Notes under the pieces: model-generated
The model's database searches: none
Seen by the model: only the letters and a program-made list of their open reading frames with translations
Told to the model about the DNA's origin: nothing
Translations under genes and position numbers: made by a program
In this document: positions 26,931-34,368 of the stretch, piece after piece
Position numbering within the stretch: the first letter of the stretch is position 1
Layout: each line of letters opens with the position of its first letter
Origin: Cladopsammia gracilis
Lineage: Eukaryota; Cnidaria; Anthozoa; Scleractinia; Dendrophylliidae
Direction: 5' to 3'
Assembly: GCA_022457155.1 (NCBI GenBank)
Contig: JAJGOT010000496.1
Coordinates: 62,001-126,000 of the forward strand
DNA: 64,000 nucleotides

Positions 26931-28295
26931 ATGGCAGAAGGAGGTTATGATATACCTGGCGAGAACGAAAACACCGGGCTTGACTGGGATATAGACCACG
27001 ATGGCGATGACGATGACGAAGAAGAAGTTGACACAACAGCCCCCTTTCAACCGGGAGCTGCATCCACCCCATATCATGGCGGTGAACAACATGAAATGCA
27101 CACAATGCCTCGCGAACAGAGCGGCTTAGATGAAACTGCCCCTCTTCTTGCAGAGACTGGCAGAGAACGAGCCTGGGGCGTTATCCAGTCCTTATATCCA
27201 GATGCTGATGCAATAGAACTTGATGCTTATTTTGACCCCAAATCTAATAGATTAATGATCAAAAAAAGCGGTTTTGGCAAAAAAGCATACTCTCTCTACA
27301 CAAGAGAAAGATTAACTGGCCGTGCAAGAGTAAACCCAAACCTTTCACAAGAAATCAAATTTGCTCTTGGTCAGTCTGCAGAAGAAAAAATAGTTCAACA
27401 ACGGCACGAAACTAGGGAAACAGACCAAAGACTGAAAGAAGCTCAACGACTAGAAAAAACATTAAACGAAACAGCTGCAAAACAACAGCAAGCGGCTCAA
27501 GAAAAACAAGCAAAAGAAGATCAACTTGAACAAATTAACCAGCGCATTGCAAACATGGAAAATGAAGGGGGTACAGTAATAGAAAGACAAAACGAAATAG
27601 ACAGATTAAACCGAGAAAAAGCAAAAACTGAAAGAGACATAGAAGAGGCAAAGAAAAAAAGCAAAGAGTATGCAAAAACTATAATAGATCAAGAAAAAGC
27701 TAGAAGAGAAGTTGAACGCTTACAGAGAAAAAGCGCTGCCGAAAAACAAAAAATAAACACTATCGAAGCAAGACTGAACTCCACCAAGCCACTGGATGTG
27801 TTAAAAGAACAAGAGGCCGAGCTTGTACGACAAAACGAGGAAGACAAGCACGTGATAGAGGATGAAAACACTTCTCCCTCTGACAGAGAAGCTGCAGAAG
27901 CCCGAGTTGCTGAGCGAGAAGAAGAGCTAGCAAGGGTCAACACAGAAATTGAGGTGCGTGAAAGGGGAATGTCTTTGAGAGAGAGGGTCAAAAATATCTT
28001 CAAGAAATACGGATGGACATTGCAAGCGATTGTTCTGGCTGCCGGTATTGTCATAAGCGCTGTGGTACTCACCACCTTGAATGGCCTGGCAAAGGCCACC
28101 AAGGCTATTGGCAATGGGCTCAAAGAGCTTGGCAAAAAAGCAGCCAACGCCCTGCCAGGCTTGATCGGCTCGATCGTGGGCTTTATCTTCAAAACGGCCG
28201 GCCAGGTTTTATCCTTTCTTGGCGAGCACGCCTGGCTACTGATCCTTGCCGTTGTGGCTTTCTTGGTTGAAAAGACAATCAAGCGCAAGCGTTAA
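26931..28295 (+). CDS. 454-aa coiled-coil protein with membrane-active C-terminus
   Basis: Start taken at MAEGGYDIPG because TATATACATC precedes it. The N-terminus is acidic/disordered (DHDGDDDDEEEVD). A compact region around 85-140 (YSLYTRERLTGRARV) leads into ~180 residues of uninterrupted coiled coil (about 150-345, Lys/Glu/Gln-rich). The C-terminal ~100 residues hold two hydrophobic stretches (QAIVLAAGIVISAVVLTTL and HAWLLILAVVAFLVEK) around an amphipathic Gly/Lys-rich section (KAIGNGLKELGKKAANALPG). That section resembles membrane-lytic helices. Unrecognised; a virion membrane-penetration factor is a plausible inference. Its 3' end overlaps the convergent 603-aa gene by four bases. Confidence 0.75.
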   Translation: MAEGGYDIPGENENTGLDWDIDHDGDDDDEEEVDTTAPFQPGAASTPYHGGEQHEMHTMPREQSGLDETAPLLAETGRERAWGVIQSLYPDADAIELDAYFDPKSNRLMIKKSGFGKKAYSLYTRERLTGRARVNPNLSQEIKFALGQSAEEKIVQQRHETRETDQRLKEAQRLEKTLNETAAKQQQAAQEKQAKEDQLEQINQRIANMENEGGTVIERQNEIDRLNREKAKTERDIEEAKKKSKEYAKTIIDQEKARREVERLQRKSAAEKQKINTIEARLNSTKPLDVLKEQEAELVRQNEEDKHVIEDENTSPSDREAAEARVAEREEELARVNTEIEVRERGMSLRERVKNIFKKYGWTLQAIVLAAGIVISAVVLTTLNGLAKATKAIGNGLKELGKKAANALPGLIGSIVGFIFKTAGQVLSFLGEHAWLLILAVVAFLVEKTIKRKR

Positions 28296-30103
28296 CGCAT
28301 CCAGATAAACAAGCCTGCTAAAGCAAGAGCGCCCCCAGCAATTAGTGCCTTGTTTACGTGATGCGGCTCGATCTTAGTCTCTTGTGTTGGGGCTGGTGTT
28401 GTGGCTGGTGTTGGCGTGGGGGCTGGTTTGGGCGCGATGCCCTGTGCCTGTGTCGCCCGTTTGTGAATCGGGTTCGATGGGTGGCTGTTTGGCGGATTAA
28501 TCTTTGTCGGCCCTCCGGCCATGGGGCGAAGGGAGGCTTTTTTTGTGGCAAGATTGACATCATTGTTAACACCCAGCTTCATCCCTTGAGTTGCCTGCTT
28601 CAACTTGTTGTTGTACCCCACCACGCTCTCTGTGTTGATAACCATGCGTGACGGCATCAGCCAGCTACCAGGGGCAACTACAAAGTTAAGCCACACTTTC
28701 GTTGCTTGGATGGTCTGCTGATAATGCTGTACGCTCTTAGATATGTCGTTCAGTCTTATAGCGTCCTCTAAGAGTGTGAGGAATACTCTCTGCGTTTCGA
28801 ATGCTCGGCCTCCATTCCCAAGAATGCTGCTGCGAGTGTTTGCTTGTGCACCCAGAATGCAATACACAAAGGCCTCGATTGACTGATTCATACGCGCGAG
28901 CCCTGGCTGTGTTAGCCCTTGTGCATAATTCGGCACAAAGTGCTCGAACTGACTAACAGCGCCCTGGTCGTTACGAACGAAGTATATGCCGTTTGCTCGA
29001 TAGTTTGGGTCTTTTCTGTCTGTGACGCGCTCGTCATCAAACAGGGCTAGATCGGGATCAGGATAGTTGTAATCAGTAGAACTGGGCCCATCATATGCGA
29101 CCCAAATGTACACATTGCCAAGACCGTGATTTTTGCCGTATGTGAAACGGAAGTCAGAATTTGGGTCTACACCGAACTCTTGGCAAATCCTCTTGTATGC
29201 GTCGATGTTGAACTTGTTGTCTTTCTGGTTGAATGTGGGGTCGTCTGGCAAAGCACTCACGCTCTGTTCCCCACCCAGCTTGTAAAGGATTCGTCTTGTT
29301 GTGAAATAGACGTGAAACCTGTAAAATGACCGAAGCTGTGGGGTTAGGGAGAGAGTCGAGTTCTTATCAAACAGAAGGTCACGCGAGATCCCGCAGCCGG
29401 TTGTTGCACACCACAGAGCAAAGTTTAGTTGTTGTGGCCAGAAACTCATATGCGGGCCGCCGAGCCACTTTCTCCCATATTTTGCGGTTGTGAACGAAAT
29501 CTGTGTGTCTCTGAAAATGTTTCTGTATTTCGTTGTGAAATAATCAGTTGGCGTGACATAGATCTTTTGCGCTTCATCGTTCAAGACAGAGCCGATCATC
29601 ATGTCTTTATCGATTGAGGTGGAGAAATCAACAGCCGGGATTGGTTTTTGTGTGTTTCGGTTTAACGTCAACTGATAAGGGAAACCGCCAATATACTCTA
29701 AGCCAAGGGCGTCTTTCAGGGCTTGTGTCCAATTCTTGTGCGGTATGTCTGAAGGCATAGCCCAGGAGCCTGGGCCCTTTATGAAAAGCACTTCTCCTGT
29801 GGCTTTGTGATTTTCGTCGAAAGAAACTTCTGTTGTAAATCTTGACATATCAGCATGCGGGAAACGCCTTTTGAAGTCTGAGATTGCCTTCGCTTTGGCG
29901 ACTGTAGAGAGCTTTTCAGCCTCTGGCGTTTTCATCCAAGCCAGTTGCGGATCTGGTGAAGGTGGGGGCTTTGGTTGGATATACCTTGGTTGGAGGGTAT
30001 TTTGAGGAGAATAAAACGGAGGCGGGGGTCTGTAATCGTGACCGCCAATGTCTAGACCAAGGTTTGAACCAGTATTAAATCCACCAGGGCGCCTGCCAAA
30101 CAT
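28292..30103 (-). CDS. 603-aa structural-type protein with C-terminal anchor
   Basis: Largest unassigned gene of the element. A Pro/Gly-rich N-terminus (1-55), then ~450 residues rich in aromatic and beta-type segments (YQLTLNRNTQKPIPAVDFST, FRFTYGKNHGLGNVYIWVAY), a Pro/Thr-rich linker (about 550-580) and a final membrane helix ALIAGGALALAGLFIWMR. Codon frame intact. Divergent from the penton-like gene through a TATA-rich 30-bp promoter. Likely a virion protein given its size and place among capsid genes; I do not recognise a fold, and a second capsid or spike role are both possible. Confidence 0.75.
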   Translation of the reverse strand: MFGRRPGGFNTGSNLGLDIGGHDYRPPPPFYSPQNTLQPRYIQPKPPPSPDPQLAWMKTPEAEKLSTVAKAKAISDFKRRFPHADMSRFTTEVSFDENHKATGEVLFIKGPGSWAMPSDIPHKNWTQALKDALGLEYIGGFPYQLTLNRNTQKPIPAVDFSTSIDKDMMIGSVLNDEAQKIYVTPTDYFTTKYRNIFRDTQISFTTAKYGRKWLGGPHMSFWPQQLNFALWCATTGCGISRDLLFDKNSTLSLTPQLRSFYRFHVYFTTRRILYKLGGEQSVSALPDDPTFNQKDNKFNIDAYKRICQEFGVDPNSDFRFTYGKNHGLGNVYIWVAYDGPSSTDYNYPDPDLALFDDERVTDRKDPNYRANGIYFVRNDQGAVSQFEHFVPNYAQGLTQPGLARMNQSIEAFVYCILGAQANTRSSILGNGGRAFETQRVFLTLLEDAIRLNDISKSVQHYQQTIQATKVWLNFVVAPGSWLMPSRMVINTESVVGYNNKLKQATQGMKLGVNNDVNLATKKASLRPMAGGPTKINPPNSHPSNPIHKRATQAQGIAPKPAPTPTPATTPAPTQETKIEPHHVNKALIAGGALALAGLFIWMR

Positions 30104-30133
30104 GATTGTATATAAATATATTTTATATACACA
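30104..30133. promoter_or_regulatory. bidirectional TATA-rich promoter
   Basis: TTATATACAATC before the minus-strand ATG and TTATATACACA before the plus-strand ATG, back to back within 30 bp. Confidence 0.7.
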
Positions 30134-30808
30134 ATGGTTGTGTTAACAATCGTCGCACCTTCGAACCCCCACACCATCTACTTCGACCACCCACTTCAGA
30201 AACCGAGCTATATCAGGCTCGTTTCTTGTTCGATTTGCAATTCGTGGTGTAATTTGAAACAAAGAGGAGAAATATCTGTCAAAGTATCAGGCTCGAAGGC
30301 CCAACCAACTATAATCAACATTGAGCCTAGTTTTTACACTCCTAGTAGTTTAGCAAAAACGATAGTTGACAAATACAAAGAACTGGTTATAGACCTTAAA
30401 GCGGAATCGTATTCTCCTCTTGGTGCTATGGCAATTTTGAACCCAGGAGGTGAATATGCAATAGGTCTTTCCAATAATATCAGATTATTATTTGGCAAGG
30501 GTCTACAAACGCCTCCACATATAACCAGTAAAAAATTCGACTCACCAAGCACTTACTTTATCCACTGCGATCTGGTTGATAAAGAACAGAACCTGTTCAA
30601 CGGCAAGCCTTCGACAGTCTTGGCTCGATTTGATCTTCGTGGAAAGCCATATGAGAAAGTTTTCTATGAATCAACACAGCATAACATCTTGCGTGACGTC
30701 TCGTCTGGCGATTATGTAAACAGCATAACTCTGTCTGTGAGGGATGAGAACAATGCCCTTTTTGATTTCAATAACATGCCTCTTGAATTTGAAGTTGAAA
30801 TAAATTAA
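30134..30808 (+). CDS. probable minor capsid/penton protein (single jelly roll)
   Basis: 224 residues, no membrane segments. Opening strands TIVAPSNPHTIYFD and SYIRLVSCSICNSWCNLK, middle IGLSNNIRLLFG, and a C-terminal NSITLSVRDENNALFDFNN then MPLEFEVEIN. That closing pattern is familiar to me from minor capsid proteins of Polintons and related viruses. Length and placement (with ATPase and the larger capsid gene nearby) fit a vertex protein. Fold not demonstrable by eye. Frame intact; ATG preceded by TATATACACA. Confidence 0.55.
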   Translation: MVVLTIVAPSNPHTIYFDHPLQKPSYIRLVSCSICNSWCNLKQRGEISVKVSGSKAQPTIINIEPSFYTPSSLAKTIVDKYKELVIDLKAESYSPLGAMAILNPGGEYAIGLSNNIRLLFGKGLQTPPHITSKKFDSPSTYFIHCDLVDKEQNLFNGKPSTVLARFDLRGKPYEKVFYESTQHNILRDVSSGDYVNSITLSVRDENNALFDFNNMPLEFEVEIN

Positions 30809-30823
30809 TATGTATACACGACC
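30805..30823 (+). promoter_or_regulatory. TATAC motif before the 224-aa helical gene
   Basis: TTAATATGTATACACGACC then ATG. The TAA is the stop of the penton-like gene. Confidence 0.6.
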
Positions 30824-31498
30824 ATGAGCTCAGCTAATGTGTTGCCATCGGCACCGGATTACAGTGAGACTCAATCGCTTTACCCAAGCTTACCAGCAAA
30901 TGGCGAAGACTTCCGGCTCAAGAAAATAACAGACTTACAGAAAGAGCTTGAGAAGGAAGCCGACCATTACAGACAAGTTGCGAAAAAATACAAACGGGCC
31001 CACACGATTCTTCACACAACAGCTGTGGGTCTTGGTTTGGTTTCTTCAGGCATGTCATCAGCCACTTTGGGGACAGCCTTATCTGGAGTTGGCATTGTGG
31101 CCAGTCCTGTCCTTGCCGGCGTGGCGGCCGTTACAGGGGTTTCCTCTGTGGTCCTCACAATGTTCAGCAAGAGATTGGAACGAAAGATCTCTAAACACGA
31201 GAAAATCTACACTCTTGCTGTTGCCAAACGGAACTCTGTCTATGAGATGATCTCAAAGGCTTTAACTGACAAGAACATCGACGATATGGAGTTTACGATT
31301 ATCATAAAAGAGGTTGAAAAATACAACAAACTGAAAGACGCGATACGCTCTGGTGAAACAAAACCCACACAGGGTGGACAGCCTCAAGCGCCAGATCTTG
31401 ACAAGATCAGAGAAGAACTTCGCAAAGAAGTCAAAGTTGAGTTCCAAAAAAAATTAAATCGTCTTACCGCTGTGTCCAAGTCAGATTTGAAAGAATAA
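30824..31498 (+). CDS. 224-aa coiled-coil protein with Gly-rich membrane hairpin
   Basis: N-terminal short motif PSAPDYSETQSLYPSLP (PSAP/YP late-domain-like residues, perhaps coincidental). A helix (KKITDLQKELEKEADHYRQV) is followed by two hydrophobic Gly/Ser/Ala-rich segments (about 65-110, TTAVGLGLVSSGMSSATLG and GIVASPVLAGVAAVTGVSS), then a long charged helix and Lys-rich tail. The same design is frequent in cnidarian Polintons as I recall. Function unknown; a membrane-remodelling or virion membrane protein is possible. Start supported by TATACACGACC. Confidence 0.7.
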   Translation: MSSANVLPSAPDYSETQSLYPSLPANGEDFRLKKITDLQKELEKEADHYRQVAKKYKRAHTILHTTAVGLGLVSSGMSSATLGTALSGVGIVASPVLAGVAAVTGVSSVVLTMFSKRLERKISKHEKIYTLAVAKRNSVYEMISKALTDKNIDDMEFTIIIKEVEKYNKLKDAIRSGETKPTQGGQPQAPDLDKIREELRKEVKVEFQKKLNRLTAVSKSDLKE

Positions 31499-31529
31499 AC
31501 TCTGGGTTTAATCTACAAATCTCGAAAGG

Positions 31530-31549
31530 AAAAAATATATATAGGAGCA
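31530..31549 (+). promoter_or_regulatory. TATATATAG motif before the 77-aa gene
   Basis: AAAAAATATATATAGGAGCA then ATG; a seven-base spacer after the motif. Confidence 0.55.
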
Positions 31550-31783
31550 ATGCCTTTGCTAAAGGAATTAATCACATTGCTTCAAGCTGCAAACAAACGC
31601 TATGCCAATCTTGAACAGAAGTATGTTACACTAAAAATAAACCACTACGAGCTTTACCAGAAATGTATGGCCCTGCGCCACAGCCTCCTTTGCCAGGATT
31701 GTAAAACGCGGTGCGCGAAAGAAGAACCGGGTGGGTGCACCGAAGTTTGTAATCTTTGTAGTGCAAAATTGAGTTCGTATTGA
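31550..31783 (+). CDS. 77-aa helix plus Cys-cluster protein
   Basis: First ~45 residues form an amphipathic helix (LKELITLLQAANKRYANLEQ). The rest carries seven Cys, six of them in CQDCKTRC and CTEVCNLC, consistent with one or two bound zinc ions. Small zinc-binding regulators of this shape occur in many viruses, but I cannot name a family. Its TGA is 24 bases before the next ATG. Confidence 0.65.
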   Translation: MPLLKELITLLQAANKRYANLEQKYVTLKINHYELYQKCMALRHSLLCQDCKTRCAKEEPGGCTEVCNLCSAKLSSY

Positions 31784-31806
31784 ACATTTATTATTTGTAT
31801 TATAAC

Positions 31807-32544
31807 ATGGAAAGCCTTGAAGCAAACAGTTTCAATAAACAGCTATCTATTGTCAGACAAATGGATAAAAAGAATAAATATAAGACACAATTAGATGCCT
31901 TAGATGTTGAACACAAACACATCTGGCTGCGGGGCCTCTATGAAAATGACTATATAGACGAGTTATACCGCTCAAAACTTAAAGAAGAGTTACAAATTAT
32001 CTTTTCATATCTTTCTTCGTCAGCAAAACAAGGCTTAATAAAGCAGTACCATAAAAATAAGTTTGTTTCAATTCAAAGCATAACAAACGAAAAAATAAAA
32101 TCATGCCAAAGATGTGGCGTGTCTTTTTCACTCCTGGTTGCTTCAGCGGAACTTATCTGTGAACTATGCAACCGAGTTGAAATAATTGATGGCGCCGCCT
32201 TTGATAAGGCAGCCCTTTACAAAAATGAAAATATAACAGTTAAAAGCAAGGCAAAAATAGACTATAACTTTAACTATAGACTTGGCCAGTTATTCGGAAA
32301 ATCCTCTATAAGATTGACTAAGGACGAGCTTGAACAAACAAAATATGCTCACTCAAATATAAAACCACATCTACCAGGGAATGTTTCTATAAATTTCAAA
32401 ACTTATAAAATCTTAACCCTGATCCTGCAAGAAGGGCCAAGAAAATGGGAGATTTTATCTTACATAAATCTTCCTAGGGCATCTATATGTCGAAAGAATG
32501 AGCGGTGCTGGCAGGCGGCCATGCATTCAGCTAGAATTGCATAA
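31807..32544 (+). CDS. zinc-ribbon protein, possibly VLTF3-like late transcription factor
   Basis: Start at MESLEANSF. 245 residues. The N-terminal ~95 are helical and charged. A zinc ribbon C100-x2-C103 and C118-x2-C121 (CQRCGVSF...LICELCNRVE) sits in the middle. It is followed by a basic/aromatic region (IDYNFNYRLGQLFGKSSIRL) and a C-terminal helical part ending near a Trp (RCWQAAM). This order resembles the poxvirus/giant-virus late transcription factor 3 family (VLTF3), which is a similarity by layout only; a TFIIB-like or other zinc ribbon is the alternative. Promoter motif is weak here (TATTATAAC), unlike most other genes. Convergent with the recombinase gene. Confidence 0.6.
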   Translation: MESLEANSFNKQLSIVRQMDKKNKYKTQLDALDVEHKHIWLRGLYENDYIDELYRSKLKEELQIIFSYLSSSAKQGLIKQYHKNKFVSIQSITNEKIKSCQRCGVSFSLLVASAELICELCNRVEIIDGAAFDKAALYKNENITVKSKAKIDYNFNYRLGQLFGKSSIRLTKDELEQTKYAHSNIKPHLPGNVSINFKTYKILTLILQEGPRKWEILSYINLPRASICRKNERCWQAAMHSARIA

Positions 32545-33623
32545 ACTGCCCCTGAAGAAAGGCCTCAACGTCGCCTTCATTTTCACCAACTTCTCCCGCG
32601 GAAGTTGTTTTGTCGTCTGTATGGATAAGTGAATGAATTTTTTTTTTTAAGTTCAGCTAACTTCTTGTGAAAATTTTCGGCCCTTTCTTGAATGCCTTCT
32701 AAGAATCCCTCGTGCTGGGTGATTGGAAGTTCTGTTTCATCGAGGAGCTTCCAAGTAAAGAAGGCAACAGCTCTTGGACCCTCGGCACTGGTGGTTAGCT
32801 CGCTCTTGAATTTCTGTCGTCTAAAGAACTCCTCTCGCTCAATTTCCTCGCTAAAAGTTCTTCTAACAGGGCCGTAAGAACACCAGAGCTCTTTCTCCTC
32901 GATGCTTGCCATTATTTTATCAAACTGTGGCTGCGCAAGTTCAGCAACATCAACGAGATCAGTTTGTTTTTTTGTCAAAAATTGCTTAGAAAAGAGGTAA
33001 ACAATGCCCTAGGCGAGTGTTTTATTTGCCTTTGTTGAGTGAACAACGCCTCCGTTTAGCTTCGCGTTATGAAACGTGCTCGATGTCATCTGTTTTAAGG
33101 GGCAAAGCCTGAAATAGGAGTCAACGAAAAGGCCCTTTTTTACTTGGCTTCCACTGAAAGCGAGGCCTGTCTGAAGTTGTGTCACATAGTAGCGTGGAAT
33201 AGCTCTAACGGCTATCTTTCGTTTAAAGGGGCATTTAAACTCTAAGAGGATAATGTTGCCAGCTTTGTCTTCGAAGTAGCCATCGGGGCTGCATGAAAGC
33301 TTTCCGTAAAGGGGGTGCTCCTTTGCCAGATTAAGCGATACACTGTGTGCAAAGACGGTTGTGTCATGTTTTTGTTCAAAACATTTTCGTGCGATTGGCT
33401 CGAAAACGTTGCCCCAGGTACATGCCGTCATGCTGACCATGTCTTGGGCTTGGGCTTTCTTGTAAAGAAGGCTCCTTTCGTCTTCAAAGGGCGAAGCCCC
33501 GATCAAAGCGGCAACTTCTGAAGCCCCGATGGTGCTCTTTCTGGCGCTGACCCAAGCACGGCTCTTTTGTTTCAAGCCAGTTTTGCGGGGGTTAAGAAAG
33601 TTCAAGAAATTTTGCACAGGCAT
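32531..33623 (-). pseudogene. YqaJ-type nuclease/recombinase, interrupted
   Basis: Lambda-exonuclease-like PD-(D/E)XK enzyme that would process DNA ends for recombination. Start set at MPVQNFLNF (33623) because GTATATTT precedes it; a longer start would overlap the upstream gene. Motifs: GASEVAALIG (33-42), WGNVFEPIARKCFE with E75, D114 in CSPDGYFE, E128 and K130 in LLEFKCP. Two breaks are visible: an in-frame TAG at 33009-33011 after about 204 codons, and a run of eleven T (32638-32648, A11 on the coding strand). After that run the current frame stops at 32583, while an adjacent frame stays open to 32531 and would meet the convergent gene. Confidence 0.8.
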
Positions 33624-33640
33624 CGCAAATATACAAGGTG
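33624..33640 (-). promoter_or_regulatory. GTATATTT motif before the recombinase gene
   Basis: Coding strand TTGTATATTTGCG then ATG; used here to choose the start. Confidence 0.5.
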
Positions 33641-33651
33641 AAAGCGTTTTT

Positions 33652-33888
33652 TCAATTGGGGATGATGGCGGCAAGTTGTTGCGGAGTCAGTCTTTGTGCC
33701 GCTTCAAGGATATATGTTGGTACAATGTCTGAAGGCAATGGTCGCCCTTCGATTACTGTAAAGCATTCACACGGTTCCCCTTTTTTTACTTTTCTGCATA
33801 CATGGCAAAGAAGACTTCCATGTCTTGAGTGATTAAATGCATTTCGTTTACTTGATTGTGTCAGAACGCACTTTCTTCCTCTCCCCAT
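33652..33888 (-). CDS. 78-aa Cys-containing small protein
   Basis: Start at MGRGRKCVLTQ (33888), with GGATACACAAGCGACG upstream. A basic N-terminus; HGSLLCHVCRKVKKGEPCEC gives a CxxC plus CxC cluster likely to bind zinc; the C-terminal half is helical (IVPTYILEAAQRLTPQQLAAII). No family recognised. Last gene before the right TIR. Confidence 0.6.
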   Translation of the reverse strand: MGRGRKCVLTQSSKRNAFNHSRHGSLLCHVCRKVKKGEPCECFTVIEGRPLPSDIVPTYILEAAQRLTPQQLAAIIPN

Positions 33889-34052
33889 CGTCGCTTGTGT
33901 ATCCAATGGCCGTGTTTCTCCAATTGGTCATGTCTGGCTTGCTAGAGTTTCATTGAAAATTTACAACTAAGTAGAGAGTTTTAAGTATAGCGCAAAAAAT
34001 GAAAATTACAACCTATTTTTTGGCAACCAATTTTTCCTTTTGTTCTTTTTGC
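33889..34052. other. non-coding spacer before right TIR
   Basis: AT-rich, no frame of note. Confidence 0.5.
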
Positions 34053-34363
34053 TGGTTGAAACCGCTTTCGGGTGGTTAAAACTGGTTATTAGTGGTTTAA
34101 GCTGGTTCTGGGGCTTAAATAAGCCTCGTGGGGTAAAACAAAAGACCCAGTAGTATAAGGTGCGTCAGTCAAATACTCACTTAACAAAATAAGGCTCCAT
34201 CGGTAGTGGTGAATGCCTATTTCCCCAATTAGTGATATAACCGTGCAGGCCGACTGAAAGGAGGCCTGCAGGTGATATTACTAATTGGGGAAATAGGCAT
34301 TCACCACTACCGATGGAGCCTTATTTTGTTAAGTGGTATTTGACTGACGCACCTTATACTACT
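34053..34363 (-). repeat. right terminal inverted repeat
   Basis: Reverse complement of 16838-17147 with about six visible differences. Similarity stops at TGGTTGAAACC (34053). Confidence 0.95.
34149..34363. repeat. terminal hairpin inside right TIR
   Basis: Same near-palindrome as at the left end, one base longer (ATAACCGTGC versus ATAACGTGC) and in the same arm order relative to the terminus. Confidence 0.93.
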
Positions 34364-34368
34364 TATGT
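34364..34368. repeat. Polinton target site duplication, right
   Basis: TATGT, matching 16833-16837. Confidence 0.75.

Larger units (their letters stand above)
16838..34363. mobile_element. Polinton/Maverick (adintovirus-like), full length
   Basis: 17,526 bp with terminal inverted repeats of about 310 bp (16838-17147, 34053-34363), flanked by TATGT duplications. It encodes the hallmark set: protein-primed family B DNA polymerase, retroviral-like integrase, FtsK/A32-type packaging ATPase, and candidate double- and single-jelly-roll capsid proteins. Sixteen more genes lie in five blocks of alternating strand. Coding density is virus-like, with neighbouring genes overlapping by a few bases or separated by 10-30 bp. 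TIR arms differ by roughly 2 percent, so the insertion is not brand new. The polymerase and recombinase carry in-frame stops. No adenain-type cysteine protease was recognised. Confidence 0.96.

Noticed and set aside
26668..26994. Plus-strand frame crossing the divergent promoter
   Set aside because: Runs antisense through the capsid gene start and the TATA spacer; no coding signature.
27689..28288. 199-codon minus-strand frame opposite the 454-aa gene
   Set aside because: Antisense shadow of the coiled-coil and hydrophobic coding sequence, without the shared start motif.
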